NCBI GenBank assembly: GCA_028700185.1
Contig: JAQVTF010000005.1
Coordinates: forward strand, 1-54,401
Direction: 5' to 3'
Source: Desulfobacteraceae bacterium
Lineage (GTDB): Bacteria > Desulfobacterota > Desulfobacteria > Desulfobacterales > UBA2174
Length of the DNA stretch: 54,401 nt
Shown here: piece after piece, positions 8,901-17,290 of the stretch
Position numbering within the stretch: position 1 is the stretch's first letter
Layout of the letters: every line of letters starts with the position of its first letter
The notes under the pieces: model-generated
What the model saw: the letters and a program-made list of their open reading frames with translations, nothing else
The model's database searches: none
What the model was told of the DNA's origin: nothing
Translations under genes and position numbers: made by a program

Positions 8901-9635
8901 CAGGAGGAAAAGACGGCCGCCGGCTACCGGGTGCGTACCGATGTCGAGGTCGTGCTCGGCGAGCGGGTGCATCTGGAAGGCATGGGGTTTTCCGCCGGCC
9001 TGGCCGGTCGCATCCGCCTGCGCGGCAGCGGCAACGACCCCATCGCCGCCTTTGGCGAAGTGGACATCAAGGAGGGCCGTTATGAAGCCTACGGGCAGGA
9101 TCTGCGCATCACCCGGGGCCGGCTCACCTTCAACGGCCCCCTGGACGACCCGGGCCTGGATGTGCGCGCCTCGCGTACCGCGGGCGCTTACCAGGCCGGA
9201 CTGGAACTCACGGGCACCCTGAGGGATCCCCGCAGCCGGGTGTTCTCCGTGCCGGATCTGTCCGAGAGCGACGCGTTGAGCCTTCTGCTCACCGGAAAAC
9301 GGTTGTCGGAAGGGGGCGCCGGCGCCGACGCCACGATGCTGCTCAATGCCCTGGCCGGCCTGGGCGTCGCCCGGGCGGACGACATCGCCCGGGATATCGG
9401 GCAGACCGTCGGCTTCGACGAACTGGGGCTGGACACCGACGACGGGCTCTACGGCACCCAGCTCACCGTGGGCAAGCGCATCAACTCCCGCCTCCTGGTG
9501 CGCTACGCCGTGGGGCTGTTCGACGGCGTGGGCAAGGTCATCACCGTTTACAACATCAACCGCTACTTGGACCTGGAGATCTCCCACGGCCCCGAAGCCC
9601 AGGGGGGCGACCTGATTTTCCGCATCGAACGCTGA
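5964..9635 (+). CDS. tamB: Translocation and assembly module protein TamB (DUF490, AsmA-like)
   Basis: A 1223-residue protein with one N-terminal membrane anchor (AAVLLLVALAALLLVVF, residues about 18-34) and a very long repetitive beta-rich periplasmic body. It ends in the conserved TamB/DUF490 domain. That domain is seen in VDIKEGRYEAYGQDLRITRG, LDVRASRT, SLLLTGKRLSEG and GLDTDDGLYGTQLTVGKRI. TamB spans the periplasm as a hydrophobic groove and partners with TamA or other Omp85 proteins; recent work also implicates it in lipid transport. Length is normal for the family. Translation is coupled to tamA by a one-base overlap. It converges with the MBL gene, and I see no terminator in the 20-base gap. 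Confidence 0.9.
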   Translation: MTAVRVFPGRILRWTLGAAVLLLVALAALLLVVFTTENGTRYALGKALAAVPGAAVAQVEGSLWRGITLEDFRYADGAGTTVRLQRLELVFSWPALLKMRLHLPLIEVSGVELQLPESQPADAPGGALDIEAIGAKLPLAVQIDVLRLSDVTVQPGPEAAVVRLTSLETALAVDRQRAVVSHLKLALAAPAQLHLEAEAGLDWKTPHPARLRLDGDLTLDAGYLDWSLAGDGNLEKLRTTGHIGWQGKDSPDATVHLVVENGFAAARIEALTAELLDGSLTLSGEVGWAEGLDWQATLCAKDLQPGPWLEAATGPVSFELTSSGHMDPQGQLIHDSRLVDGRAEMGGIALTDLRLHAAGDLESIRIRDLDGRILGARVAGEADLQLAPEEIAWTARLSLDEMDLSKLETLEIDSGGVNGRIGLDLSSRGRWRGGQPFLTAELENLRGEVAGQPLSGRIALSVEGDTVRLQPADLTLGENRLEVAGTVTPPFDLKYRLNLPDLARLPLAPALGAPLAGRLEGEGRLAGTLAAPEVAATLSGRGLAYGGDLRLAAIDLRATADGDQWLLEADMKRLVAADQQVEAVTAKLTGSLDQHALVLSARSDDGRLALALQGGLHERRWQGRLTRLALRGTRAGDWGLARPAALVLSEKELLLEEACLAPEPSRTRVSDGAPKQPAPVSGQVCLSASRREDQDLLVALQARLPLALAGPVLPEALRLPGEMILAAEARIGETMAGEVEVTLPDNRIIVRGLTEAPLAVDYRETRIQATLRDQRLQAQIGARLSGDAVLDGEISAQLDGGQPLSGGINLQIPDLAWLNAFIPAVSELSGKAEVRLTLAGALTQPAPQGRVTLDNLSLNLPDTGVAYQKGRLRLDIDENQQLNIAGELAGVDGGRLQITGQGSLARLPEWRLELALDGEALPVLRTAELVVDASPALTVKADQEAAEVRGRVGLPRVEAQVHTLPEGVVRESPDLVLARQEEKTAAGYRVRTDVEVVLGERVHLEGMGFSAGLAGRIRLRGSGNDPIAAFGEVDIKEGRYEAYGQDLRITRGRLTFNGPLDDPGLDVRASRTAGAYQAGLELTGTLRDPRSRVFSVPDLSESDALSLLLTGKRLSEGGAGADATMLLNALAGLGVARADDIARDIGQTVGFDELGLDTDDGLYGTQLTVGKRINSRLLVRYAVGLFDGVGKVITVYNINRYLDLEISHGPEAQGGDLIFRIER

Positions 9636-9655
9636 AACGGCGTTGAAAAACTTGA

Positions 9656-10462
9656 TCAGGATAAAATCGTAATCAGCTCCGTCGGCTGGTCCTGGGTGGC
9701 CACCGTCAGCTTGGCCCGGCAGGGGCCGAGGCCTTCGGCCACCACGTTCAGGGCGCATTCCGGGGTGTTGTTGACTTCGCTGAGGTGGGCCAGCACCACG
9801 TGGCGCAGTGCGTCGTGGCGCACCCGACCGAGCAGGTCCCGGCTATCGGCGTTGCTCAGGTGCCCGGTGCGCCCGGCAATGCGCTGCTTCAGGGGCCAGG
9901 GGTAGGGGCCTTCCACCAACATGTGCGGATCGTGGTTAGCCTCCAGCACCAGGGCCTGGCAGTCGGCCAGATGGGCTTGGACCATTGCCGGGGCGATCCC
10001 CAGGTCGGTGGCGATGCCGAGCTTGACGCCCCGGCTGGCAACGGTGAATCCGGACGGATCGGCGGCATCGTGGGGCAGGGCGAAGGGATGAAAGGCGAGG
10101 GTCTGGATGCAAAAGGAATGACCGGGCTGGAAATGGAAGACATCCGTGATGCGGCCCAAAAGGCCGCTGCCGTTTTGTCCGGTTCCCGGCGTCAGGTAGA
10201 CGGGAACCTGATAACGGCGGGCCATGACCCCCACGCCACGGATGTGGTCGGTATGCTCGTGGCTGACCACGATGGCGTTGATGCGCTCCGGCGAAAGATT
10301 GCGGCGGCGCATCCGCTTTTCCAGCTCTTTTCCGGAGAGTCCCGCATCGATGAGTACCGTGGTTTCACCGTCGGACACGTAGACCGCGTTGCCCTTGCTG
10401 CCGCTGGCCAGCACGCAGAAGTGGATGCCGTGGCCGGGCGATGGCGAAAGGTTGTCAGGCAC
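9656..10462 (-). CDS. MBL-fold metallo-hydrolase, YycJ/WalJ-like
   Basis: A 268-residue metallo-beta-lactamase fold protein. [12 protein letters not shown] is the HxHxDH metal motif. The opening [16 protein letters not shown] and the [10 protein letters not shown] segment are typical of the WalJ/YycJ/VicX branch. Family members have been described as 5'-3' exonucleases involved in mismatch repair or as modulators of WalRK; the activity here is inferred. The GTG start overlaps the end of dut by 8 bases, so it is the last gene of the rimP-pnp cluster. Confidence 0.8.
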   Translation of the reverse strand: MPDNLSPSPGHGIHFCVLASGSKGNAVYVSDGETTVLIDAGLSGKELEKRMRRRNLSPERINAIVVSHEHTDHIRGVGVMARRYQVPVYLTPGTGQNGSGLLGRITDVFHFQPGHSFCIQTLAFHPFALPHDAADPSGFTVASRGVKLGIATDLGIAPAMVQAHLADCQALVLEANHDPHMLVEGPYPWPLKQRIAGRTGHLSNADSRDLLGRVRHDALRHVVLAHLSEVNNTPECALNVVAEGLGPCRAKLTVATQDQPTELITILS

Positions 10463-10913
10463 CGGTATGTCCGAAGCCGCCGTCGCTGCGGGCGGTGGCG
10501 GGAAGGGTCTCCACCAAAAAGGGCAGGGCCTGGCGCACCGGGGCGATGATCATCTGGGCGATGCGGTCGCCACGCTGGATGGTGTAGGCAACGGGGCCGA
10601 GGTTGATCAGCCCCACCCGGATTTCTCCCCGGTAGTCGCTGTCGATGGTGCCCGGGGCGTTGACCACGGTGACCCCGTGGCGGACGGCAAGACCACTGCG
10701 AGGCCGGATCTGGGCCTCGAAGCCGTCGGGCAGGGCCATGGCAAAACCGGTGGAAATCAATTCGATCTGTCCCGGCGCCAGGGAAAGAGGTGCCGTCAGC
10801 GCCGCGGCAAGGTCCATGCCGGCGGCCCGGGGTGTCATATAGCGCGGCAGGGGGATGTCGCCATCGAGATCCGGTCGCAGTCGTAAAAAAGCGATGCGCA
10901 GCACGTCGTTCAT
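10455..10913 (-). CDS. dut: Deoxyuridine 5'-triphosphate nucleotidohydrolase (dUTPase)
   Basis: A 152-residue trimeric-type dUTPase with all five motifs: AAGMDLAA (1), [10 protein letters not shown] (2), [14 protein letters not shown] (3), RIAQMII (4) and [11 protein letters not shown] (5, the mobile arm over the nucleotide). It hydrolyses dUTP to dUMP and pyrophosphate, keeping uracil out of DNA and feeding thymidylate synthesis. The start chosen is the ATG that overlaps the upstream peptidase stop as ATGA; the ORF-track start is 8 residues longer. It is followed by the MBL gene with an 8-base overlap. Confidence 0.95.
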   Translation of the reverse strand: MNDVLRIAFLRLRPDLDGDIPLPRYMTPRAAGMDLAAALTAPLSLAPGQIELISTGFAMALPDGFEAQIRPRSGLAVRHGVTVVNAPGTIDSDYRGEIRVGLINLGPVAYTIQRGDRIAQMIIAPVRQALPFLVETLPATARSDGGFGHTGA

Positions 10914-12193
10914 CGACCAGAGCGATCCGGCCGCCACCCGGCCGCCTCCACCGCTCCGGACGGCACCGGTCCCACGGCGGTGAGGGACAGGCGGTGGGGA
11001 TCGAGCAGAACGCCGGCCAGATCCTGGATTTCCGAGGCACTGACGGCGTCGATGCGTTCGGTGACTTCGGCCATGGGAATGAACCGACCCAGATAAATTT
11101 CGTTTTGCGCCAGGCGCATCATCTGGTTTTCGTTGCTTTCGGCCGCCAGCAGCAGGCTACCCTTGGTGAACGCCTTGGCATCGTCCAGCCGCTGGGCGCC
11201 CACGGGGGTATCGGCCAGGCGTCGAAGCTCGGTGACGATGCGCACCAGGGTCTCCCGGGTGTTTTCAGGCGCCACGGCGGCATAAACGCCGATCATTCCC
11301 GAATCGGTGAAGGTGGAAACGAACGAGTAGACCGAGTAGGCCAGCCCCTGCTGTTCCCGGATGGCCTGAAAGAGACGGGAACTCATGTTGCCCCCCAGAA
11401 TCGAGTTGAGGAGGCTGTAGGCGTAGCGGCGTTCGTCGGTGACGCTCAGGCCGGGGCCCGCCAGCAGGAGATGGACCTGTTCCAGGGGCCGCTCCACCAC
11501 CCGGATCGGCGCCTGGGCCACGGGCGGCTGACGCGGCGAAACGGACGTTTCGCCGGGGGGCAAGGCGCCGAAGGTCGGCGCGAGGAGTTCTCGGATTCGG
11601 TCGTGGGAGAGGTTTCCGGCCGCGGCGATGACGATGCGTTCGGGCCGGTAGTTGCGGTGGACGAAGGCCTGGATGCGCTGTTGATCCAAGGCGACGAGGT
11701 TTTCCGGGGGACCCAGGATCGAGCGGCCGAGGGGATGATCGCCCCAGAGATGGGGGCCGGCCAAGGTGTGGACCAACTCTTCGGGGCTGTCTTCCACCAT
11801 CCGGATTTCCTGAAGGATGACGGTGCGTTCCCGCTCGATTTCCTCCGGGGAAAACGTCGAGTGGAGGAAGATGTCCCCCAGCAGGTCCACCATGGCTTCC
11901 TGGTGGGTGTCGACGACCTTGGCGTGGTAGCAGGTGGTCTCCAGGGAGGTAAAGGCATTGGTGTGGCCACCGATGGCGTCGAAGGCCTTGGCGATCTGGT
12001 AGGCGCTGCGGCGTTCGGTTCCCTTGAAGATCATGTGCTCGATCATGTGGGAGAGCCCGCTGTCGGCCGCGGCCTCGTCGCGGGCCCCCACATCGACCCA
12101 GACCCCCATGGCGATGCTGTGCACATGGGGCATACGTCGGGTGGTGATCCGGATCCCGTTGGGGAGCCGGATACACTCAACGTCGCCGGTCAT
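10910..12193 (-). CDS. M16-family zinc metallopeptidase (processing-peptidase-like)
   Basis: A 427-residue M16B peptidase. [11 protein letters not shown] contains the inverted zinc motif HxxEH with the downstream glutamate expected around [21 protein letters not shown] and [14 protein letters not shown] mark the second, non-catalytic half, whose RLFQ-IRE segment binds substrate. Such proteins follow pnp in many bacteria (YmxG/PepR-like), but their substrates are not settled. The start chosen is [13 protein letters not shown]; it overlaps the 3' end of pnp by 17 bases. The 34 extra residues in the ORF track are pnp shadow sequence. Confidence 0.88.
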   Translation of the reverse strand: MTGDVECIRLPNGIRITTRRMPHVHSIAMGVWVDVGARDEAAADSGLSHMIEHMIFKGTERRSAYQIAKAFDAIGGHTNAFTSLETTCYHAKVVDTHQEAMVDLLGDIFLHSTFSPEEIERERTVILQEIRMVEDSPEELVHTLAGPHLWGDHPLGRSILGPPENLVALDQQRIQAFVHRNYRPERIVIAAAGNLSHDRIRELLAPTFGALPPGETSVSPRQPPVAQAPIRVVERPLEQVHLLLAGPGLSVTDERRYAYSLLNSILGGNMSSRLFQAIREQQGLAYSVYSFVSTFTDSGMIGVYAAVAPENTRETLVRIVTELRRLADTPVGAQRLDDAKAFTKGSLLLAAESNENQMMRLAQNEIYLGRFIPMAEVTERIDAVSASEIQDLAGVLLDPHRLSLTAVGPVPSGAVEAAGWRPDRSGR

Positions 12194-14276
12194 GGCCTTC
12201 TTCTTCCAGCAGCACCTTGTGGCTGAGGCGGATCTTGCCATCCCGGGTGATCTCGAGCACCTTGACCCGCAAGGTATCGCCTTCCTTGACCACATCGGTG
12301 ACCTTGGTCACCCGCTGGTTGGACAACTGGCTGATGTGCACCAGCCCGTCGGTGCCGGGCAGAATCTGCACGAAGGCGCCGAAATCCATCACCTTGACGA
12401 CCTTGCCCTCGTAGATCTGACCGACCTCCGGCTCCATGGTGAGGGCGCGGATGCGTTCGATGGCCGCCTCGCCGTCTTCTTTTGAAACGGCCGCGATCTT
12501 GATGGTCCCCGAGTCGTCGATGTCGATCTTGGTGTTGGTCTCGCTCTGCAGGGCGCGGATCACCTTGCCCCCCGGTCCGATGATGTCGCGGATCTTGTCC
12601 GGGTTGATATCGATGGTGGTGATGCACGGGGCGTAGGGAGAGATTTTGCCCCGGGGCGCCTTGAGAGCGGTGAGCATCGTTTTCAGGATGTGAAGCCGCC
12701 CCTCGCGGGCCTGGGCCAGGGCTTGCTGCAGGATCTCCCGGGACAGTTCGTGGATCTTGATGTCCATCTGCAGAGCAGTGATGCCCTCGTCGGTGCCGGC
12801 TACCTTGAAGTCCATGTCCCCGGTATGATCCTCGTCGCCGAGGATGTCGGTGAGCACCACCACTTGGTCGTCGCTTTTGACCAAGCCCATGGCGATACCG
12901 GCCACCGGCGCCTTGATCGGCACGCCACCGTCCATCAGCGCCAGGGTGCCGGCGCAGACGGTGCCCATGGACGAAGAGCCGTTGGATTCGAGCACTTCCG
13001 AGACCAGACGAATCGTGTAGTCGAAGTTCTCCTTGTCGGGCAGCACCCTTTCCAGGGCGCGGGTGGACAGGCCGCCATGGCCGATGTCACGACGGCTCGG
13101 GCCGCCCAGGCGCTTGACCTCGCCGACGGAAAAAGGCGGGAAGTTGTAGTGGAGCATGAAGGGGCGGAACTCTTCCCCGCTCAAGGTCTCCACCCGTTGT
13201 TCATCCTGCCCCGAGCCCAGGGTCAGCACCCCCAGTACCTGGGTTTCCCCCCGGGTGAACAGGGCGCTGCCGTGGGGCCTGGGCAGGATTCCCACCTCGC
13301 AGGTGATGGGCCGCACCTCGTCGAAACGGCGGCCGTCCATGCGCTGCCCTTCTTTGAGGATGAGGTCGCGGCTGATTTTCTTCTGCAAATCGTCGAGAAT
13401 TTCCGCGATTTCGTTCTTGCGCTCGGCCAGTTCCGGCTCCAGGGCCGCCACGATCTCGGCCTTGGCGGTTCGCACGGCCTCATGGCGCGCCATTTTTTCC
13501 GGCACGGTCAAGGCGTTGCGCAACCGATCACCGTTGAGTTCCGCCAGCCGCTCAGCCAGAGCGGCTTCCGGCGTCGGAACGATATAGGGGCGCTTGGCGC
13601 GGCCGCAGCTTTGGCACAGCTCCTCCTGCATGGCGATGATGGGCTGCATCTGGGCATGGGCGAAAAAGATCGCCTCGAGCATGTCCTCCTCGCTGGCGAT
13701 ATCGGCACCGCCCTCCACCATCACCACACCGGTGGCCGATCCGGCCACGATGATATTGATGTCCGAGCCCTCCAGGTCCGGCAGCGACGGATTGGCCACC
13801 AGTTCACCATCGATGCGACCGACGCGCACCGCGGCGATGGGACCGGCAAAGGGGATGTCGGAAAGCTCCAGAGCGGCCGAGGCGCCGATCAGGGCCAGCA
13901 TGTCCGGATCGTTTTCCCGGTCCATGGAAAGGACCGTGGCAATGACCTGGGTTTCGTAGCGCCATCCCTTGGGGAACAAAGGACGGATGGGGCGATCGAT
14001 GAGGCGGGCCGTGAGGGTTTCCTTCTCGGAGGGACGGCCGATCTCGCGCCGGAAATAGTTGCCGGGAATCCGGCCGGCGGCGTAAATTTTTTCCTGGTAT
14101 TCAACGGTCAATGGTAAAAAACCCGCGTCGCGGGTTTCATGGGCCGCCACCACCGTGACCAGCACGATGGTATCACCGTATTGCACTACGGCGGCACCGG
14201 AAGCCTGTTTGGCCACTTTGCCGGTCTGAATGCTCAGCGTGCGGCCGCCGATTTGACAACTGACTGATTTTTCCAT
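12177..14276 (-). CDS. pnp: Polyribonucleotide nucleotidyltransferase (PNPase)
   Basis: A 699-residue PNPase, starting at [11 protein letters not shown] behind an AGGAG site; the ORF-track extension of 26 residues lacks support. Domains in order are RNase PH-like 1, an alpha-helical linker, catalytic RNase PH-like 2 ([20 protein letters not shown] and [18 protein letters not shown]), KH ([13 protein letters not shown]) and S1 ([14 protein letters not shown]). It degrades RNA 3'-5' by phosphorolysis and can add tails in reverse, usually in a degradosome. It sits downstream of rpsO as in E. coli. The 186-base rpsO-pnp gap contains a stem-loop (separate entry) where an RNase III autoregulatory site lies in other species. 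Confidence 0.97.
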   Translation of the reverse strand: MEKSVSCQIGGRTLSIQTGKVAKQASGAAVVQYGDTIVLVTVVAAHETRDAGFLPLTVEYQEKIYAAGRIPGNYFRREIGRPSEKETLTARLIDRPIRPLFPKGWRYETQVIATVLSMDRENDPDMLALIGASAALELSDIPFAGPIAAVRVGRIDGELVANPSLPDLEGSDINIIVAGSATGVVMVEGGADIASEEDMLEAIFFAHAQMQPIIAMQEELCQSCGRAKRPYIVPTPEAALAERLAELNGDRLRNALTVPEKMARHEAVRTAKAEIVAALEPELAERKNEIAEILDDLQKKISRDLILKEGQRMDGRRFDEVRPITCEVGILPRPHGSALFTRGETQVLGVLTLGSGQDEQRVETLSGEEFRPFMLHYNFPPFSVGEVKRLGGPSRRDIGHGGLSTRALERVLPDKENFDYTIRLVSEVLESNGSSSMGTVCAGTLALMDGGVPIKAPVAGIAMGLVKSDDQVVVLTDILGDEDHTGDMDFKVAGTDEGITALQMDIKIHELSREILQQALAQAREGRLHILKTMLTALKAPRGKISPYAPCITTIDINPDKIRDIIGPGGKVIRALQSETNTKIDIDDSGTIKIAAVSKEDGEAAIERIRALTMEPEVGQIYEGKVVKVMDFGAFVQILPGTDGLVHISQLSNQRVTKVTDVVKEGDTLRVKVLEITRDGKIRLSHKVLLEEEGHDRRR

Positions 14277-14380
14277 GTGTTCTCCTGCTGCCCCGCCCTG
14301 CAAATCCGGCTTCAACCCCATCCTTGGGTCGAGGCGATACCGATTCCGGCCCAAGCGGACTGCCTGACCGGTACAACTTT

Positions 14381-14406
14381 GGATCTTGCCGTTTCGACGT
14401 TGATCC
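14381..14406 (-). promoter_or_regulatory. Stem-loop in rpsO-pnp intergenic leader
   Basis: On the minus strand, GGATC pairs with GATCC, enclosing a small inner CGT/ACG helix with a CGAA loop. It has no U-tract, so it is not a simple terminator. In E. coli this gap holds the RNase III site used for pnp autoregulation. Equivalence here is only positional. Confidence 0.3.
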
Positions 14407-14462
14407 TACGGCGGTCGACCCCTGGACGATCCCCGGGGGCGGCCATCGGCTGAAAACGGACG

Positions 14463-14732
14463 TTACCGCCGAAGGCCAAGGGTGTCGATGATGGTGCGGT
14501 AGCGATTGACGTCCTTGCCCTTGACGTAGTTGAGCAACCGCCGCCGTCGGCCGACGAGCATCAACAATCCGCGTCGGCTGTGGTGGTCCTTTTTGTGAAC
14601 CTTGAGATGTTCGGTGAGATAGGTGATGCGCTGGGTCAACAGCCCCACCTGAACCTCGGGCGAACCGGTGTCCGATTCGTGAAGCTTGTACTGGTCTATG
14701 AGTTTTTTCTTGTCATCCGTCGACAGCACCAC
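14463..14732 (-). CDS. rpsO: 30S ribosomal protein S15
   Basis: An 89-residue S15 with the typical sequence: [34 protein letters not shown] and [12 protein letters not shown]. It binds the three-way junction of helices 20-22 in 16S rRNA and nucleates the platform of the small subunit. Length is exactly normal. It lies between truB and pnp, the conserved order, with 24 bases to truB. Confidence 0.98.
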   Translation of the reverse strand: MVLSTDDKKKLIDQYKLHESDTGSPEVQVGLLTQRITYLTEHLKVHKKDHHSRRGLLMLVGRRRRLLNYVKGKDVNRYRTIIDTLGLRR

Positions 14733-14756
14733 TTGCTTTTTCCTCCTCGTCTCACG

Positions 14757-15680
14757 TTACGGTTGGTGTGGCATGACACAAATATAACGATAGCGTTGGG
14801 TTTCCGGATCAAGGGTGATCACCGCCAGCAGTCGCTGCCGGCTGTCCACCACCTTCAACGTTTCCTGGCCGACCGGCGGCGGAATATCCGCCGCGGTGAG
14901 GCGGCCGCCATTGGCAATACGCCGGGCCAATGCCGGGGTTGCCGTGACATCGGTCATCTGGCGCAGAGCGGTATTCATGTCGATGACCCGTTCGGCGCTG
15001 CGCCCCTGCCCGGCCAGTTCCTCCAGGGTTGTCAGGGAAACGGCGTCCTCGAGTGTAAAACCGGCACAGCCCGTTCGCCGCAAGGCGGTCATGTGTCCGC
15101 CGCATCCCAGCGCTTCGCCCAGGTCGGCGCAGAGGGTACGGACGTAGGTGCCCGCCGAACAGTCCATTTCCAGCACCACTTCCGGCAGATTCACCGCCAG
15201 CACCGCCAACCGGTAAACCGTTACCGGCCGTGGCGGTTTGATCACCGCCTTGCCCGCGCGGGCCAGACGGTACAGCGGCACGCCCCGGTGCTTGAGGGCC
15301 GAGAAAACCGGCGGGACCTGGGTGATGGTTCCCTGGAATCGCGCCGCTGCGGCCCGCACCCGGTCTTCATCCACCGTCACCGGGCGCGTGGCGGTCACCT
15401 GTCCCTCGGCGTCCTGGGTGTCGGTGTCCACTCCCAGGCGGCAGGTGGCCCGATACGTTTTGGGGGCGGCGAGAAAAAACCGCGACAGGCGCGTCGCCGC
15501 TCCCACCGTGCAGACCAACACCCCGGTGGCTGCCGGATCCAGGGTGCCGGTGTGACCGACCTTGGCCCCCTTCAGGATCCGTTTCACCGTCGCCACCACC
15601 CGGGCCGAGGTGACACCGGCGGGCTTGTCGATGACCATCACCCCGTTCAGCGAAACGCCCCCGATGGGTTCAGCCCTCAA
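14757..15680 (-). CDS. truB: tRNA pseudouridine(55) synthase TruB
   Basis: A 307-residue pseudouridine synthase. LNGVMVIDKPAGVTS opens the fold, and GHTGTLDPAATGVL contains the catalytic aspartate. YRATCRLGVDTDTQDAEG and CSAGTYVRTLCADLGEALG are further TruB motifs. It makes pseudouridine 55 in the T loop of tRNAs. The start proposed is the TTG whose bases overlap the nrnA stop (TTGA); an internal GTG 24 bases later is the main alternative. The C-terminal segment after VIDMNTALRQM looks like a small PUA-type extension. Confidence 0.95.
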   Translation of the reverse strand: MRAEPIGGVSLNGVMVIDKPAGVTSARVVATVKRILKGAKVGHTGTLDPAATGVLVCTVGAATRLSRFFLAAPKTYRATCRLGVDTDTQDAEGQVTATRPVTVDEDRVRAAAARFQGTITQVPPVFSALKHRGVPLYRLARAGKAVIKPPRPVTVYRLAVLAVNLPEVVLEMDCSAGTYVRTLCADLGEALGCGGHMTALRRTGCAGFTLEDAVSLTTLEELAGQGRSAERVIDMNTALRQMTDVTATPALARRIANGGRLTAADIPPPVGQETLKVVDSRQRLLAVITLDPETQRYRYICVMPHQP

Positions 15681-16633
15681 AGTTGCTCCGCCAAACGCAG
15701 CAGGTCCGCCTTCACATCGGCCAGGGGCGCCGTGACACTGAAGCCGGCGGCCGAGGCATGGCCACCGCCACCGCGGGCCTGAGCGATGCGGGCCACGTCG
15801 ACGCTGCCGTCGCTGCGCAGGCTGACGTGGTACTGGCCCGGCGAATTCCCGTTGAGCTCCTGGATCAGGGCGGCCACCCGGACGTCCTCGATGCGGCGCG
15901 CGTAGTTGATCAACCCGTCGCCGTCCTCCGGTTGGGTGCGCGTCTCGCGAAACATTTCCAGGGACAGGGTCATGATGGTCATCTTGCCGTTGGCCGTCAG
16001 CTCGATGGAATCCAGGGCCATATTCAACAGCTTGATCCGTCCCAGGGAATAGGTGCCATAAACATGTTTGGCCACCTGGTAGGGATCCACGCCCAGAGCC
16101 ACCATTTCTTGGCAGATGGTGAACGCCTCCAAATTGGTGTTGGAAAAGCGAAACGAACCGGTGTCGGTAAAAATTCCTGTATATATCGCTGTCGCCACGA
16201 TTTTGTCAATCGGGACGCTCATTTCCCGGATGAGCCGGTAGATGATTTCGGCGGTGGCGCAAGCATCGGCATCCACCAGGCGAAAATCACCGAAAGCCTC
16301 GTTGGTCACGTGGTGGTCGATGTTGACCACCACCGGCATCAGCGCCACTGCCCGGGCCACGGCGCCCACCCGTTGGAGCGAACCGCAGTCCAACACCACG
16401 GCGATGTCGAAATCGACACCGGAAGGCACCCGACGGGTGATCCGATCCACTTTCGGCAGGAAACGATAGATGGCCGGAATCGGATCGTCGTCCACCATGG
16501 CAATGGTTTTTCCCATGCGTTCGAGGCTTAATCCCAGCGCCAGCAGGCTGCCGATGGCGTCCCCGTCCGGGTGGGTGTGGGTGGTGAGCAGCACCCGTTT
16601 ATTCCGGGTCAACTGGTGAATGATCGACTGCAT
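15677..16633 (-). CDS. nrnA: Bifunctional oligoribonuclease/PAP phosphatase NrnA (DHH/DHHA1)
   Basis: A 318-residue DHH-family phosphoesterase. THPDGDAIGS (motif I), LDCGSLQRVG (motif II), NIDHHVTNEAFGDF (DHH motif III) and TDTGSFRFSNT (motif IV) make up the metal site. GGGGHASAAGF is the DHHA1 substrate-binding motif. NrnA degrades 2-5 nt RNA from mRNA decay and dephosphorylates 3'-phosphoadenosine 5'-phosphate. Position between rbfA and truB is common in Gram-positives and deltaproteobacteria. It overlaps the end of rbfA by 35 bases. Confidence 0.93.
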   Translation of the reverse strand: MQSIIHQLTRNKRVLLTTHTHPDGDAIGSLLALGLSLERMGKTIAMVDDDPIPAIYRFLPKVDRITRRVPSGVDFDIAVVLDCGSLQRVGAVARAVALMPVVVNIDHHVTNEAFGDFRLVDADACATAEIIYRLIREMSVPIDKIVATAIYTGIFTDTGSFRFSNTNLEAFTICQEMVALGVDPYQVAKHVYGTYSLGRIKLLNMALDSIELTANGKMTIMTLSLEMFRETRTQPEDGDGLINYARRIEDVRVAALIQELNGNSPGQYHVSLRSDGSVDVARIAQARGGGGHASAAGFSVTAPLADVKADLLRLAEQL

Positions 16634-16979
16634 CGTTCTGTTGCAGGGCCTTGAGAATCTGGTTGATGCGAGCCGCCTGGTCGAAGGTCTCGTCGTAGAA
16701 GAACTCCAGTTCCGGCATGTAGCGCAAGGTCAGCTCCGGTGCCAGACGCCGCTTGAGGAAGGTTTTGGCGTTGCGGAACCCCTCCACAACCGCCTGCCGG
16801 TCGTTGGTCTCGGGGTGGACGGTGAAATAGACCCGGGCCAGGCGCAGGTCGGCGGTGACGTGCACACGGGTGATGGTGGCCGTCGCGATGCGCGGATCGC
16901 CGGTTTCCTTGATCAGGATGGTCGACAGCACCCGTTGAATGTGACCGGCGACGCGCTCGGCGCGGGAAAACGGCTTCAT
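16599..16979 (-). CDS. rbfA: 30S ribosome-binding factor RbfA
   Basis: A 126-residue KH-like cold-shock assembly factor. SRAERVAGHIQRVLSTILIKE, DPRIATATITRVHVTADL, ARVYFTV and LRYMPELEFFYDETFDQAARI are all family hallmarks. It matures the 5' end of 16S rRNA and frees late 30S intermediates. Its ATG overlaps the stop of the upstream DUF503 gene (ATGA), and its own end runs 35 bases into nrnA, so translation of the three is coupled. Confidence 0.95.
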   Translation of the reverse strand: MKPFSRAERVAGHIQRVLSTILIKETGDPRIATATITRVHVTADLRLARVYFTVHPETNDRQAVVEGFRNAKTFLKRRLAPELTLRYMPELEFFYDETFDQAARINQILKALQQNDAVDHSPVDPE

Positions 16980-17263
16980 AGGTGAATAATCTCCATTTCG
17001 CTGCCCACCATTTCGGCCAGGCCCATCTCTTCGACATGGTCCAGAATCTTTTCGATCCGGGCGTCCACCTCGCCGGCGGCGTTGGAGACGACTGCCAAGC
17101 CGATGACGGCCCGCTGGTAGACGTCGTTGTCTTCGATTTCAGCCACCGAAACGTTGAAGCGGTTGCGGATCCGGGCGATGACGGCCTTTACCACCCGACG
17201 CTTGGCCTTGAGCGAACGGCAGTCGTGGATTCTCAGAACGATGCGGCCGCAGCCGACCACCAT
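16976..17263 (-). CDS. DUF503 family protein (YlxP-like)
   Basis: A 95-residue protein with the family pattern: RIHDCRSLKAKRRVVKAVIARIRNRFNVSVAE, then GLAVVSN and a C-terminal EIIHL. DUF503/YlxP proteins almost always lie between infB and rbfA, suggesting a role in ribosome assembly or translation, but no biochemical function is established. It starts 27 bases after the infB stop and ends in an ATGA overlap with rbfA. Confidence 0.9.
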   Translation of the reverse strand: MVVGCGRIVLRIHDCRSLKAKRRVVKAVIARIRNRFNVSVAEIEDNDVYQRAVIGLAVVSNAAGEVDARIEKILDHVEEMGLAEMVGSEMEIIHL

Positions 17264-17290
17264 CCTGTCCGCCTTCCAGCGCTGCGCCGG

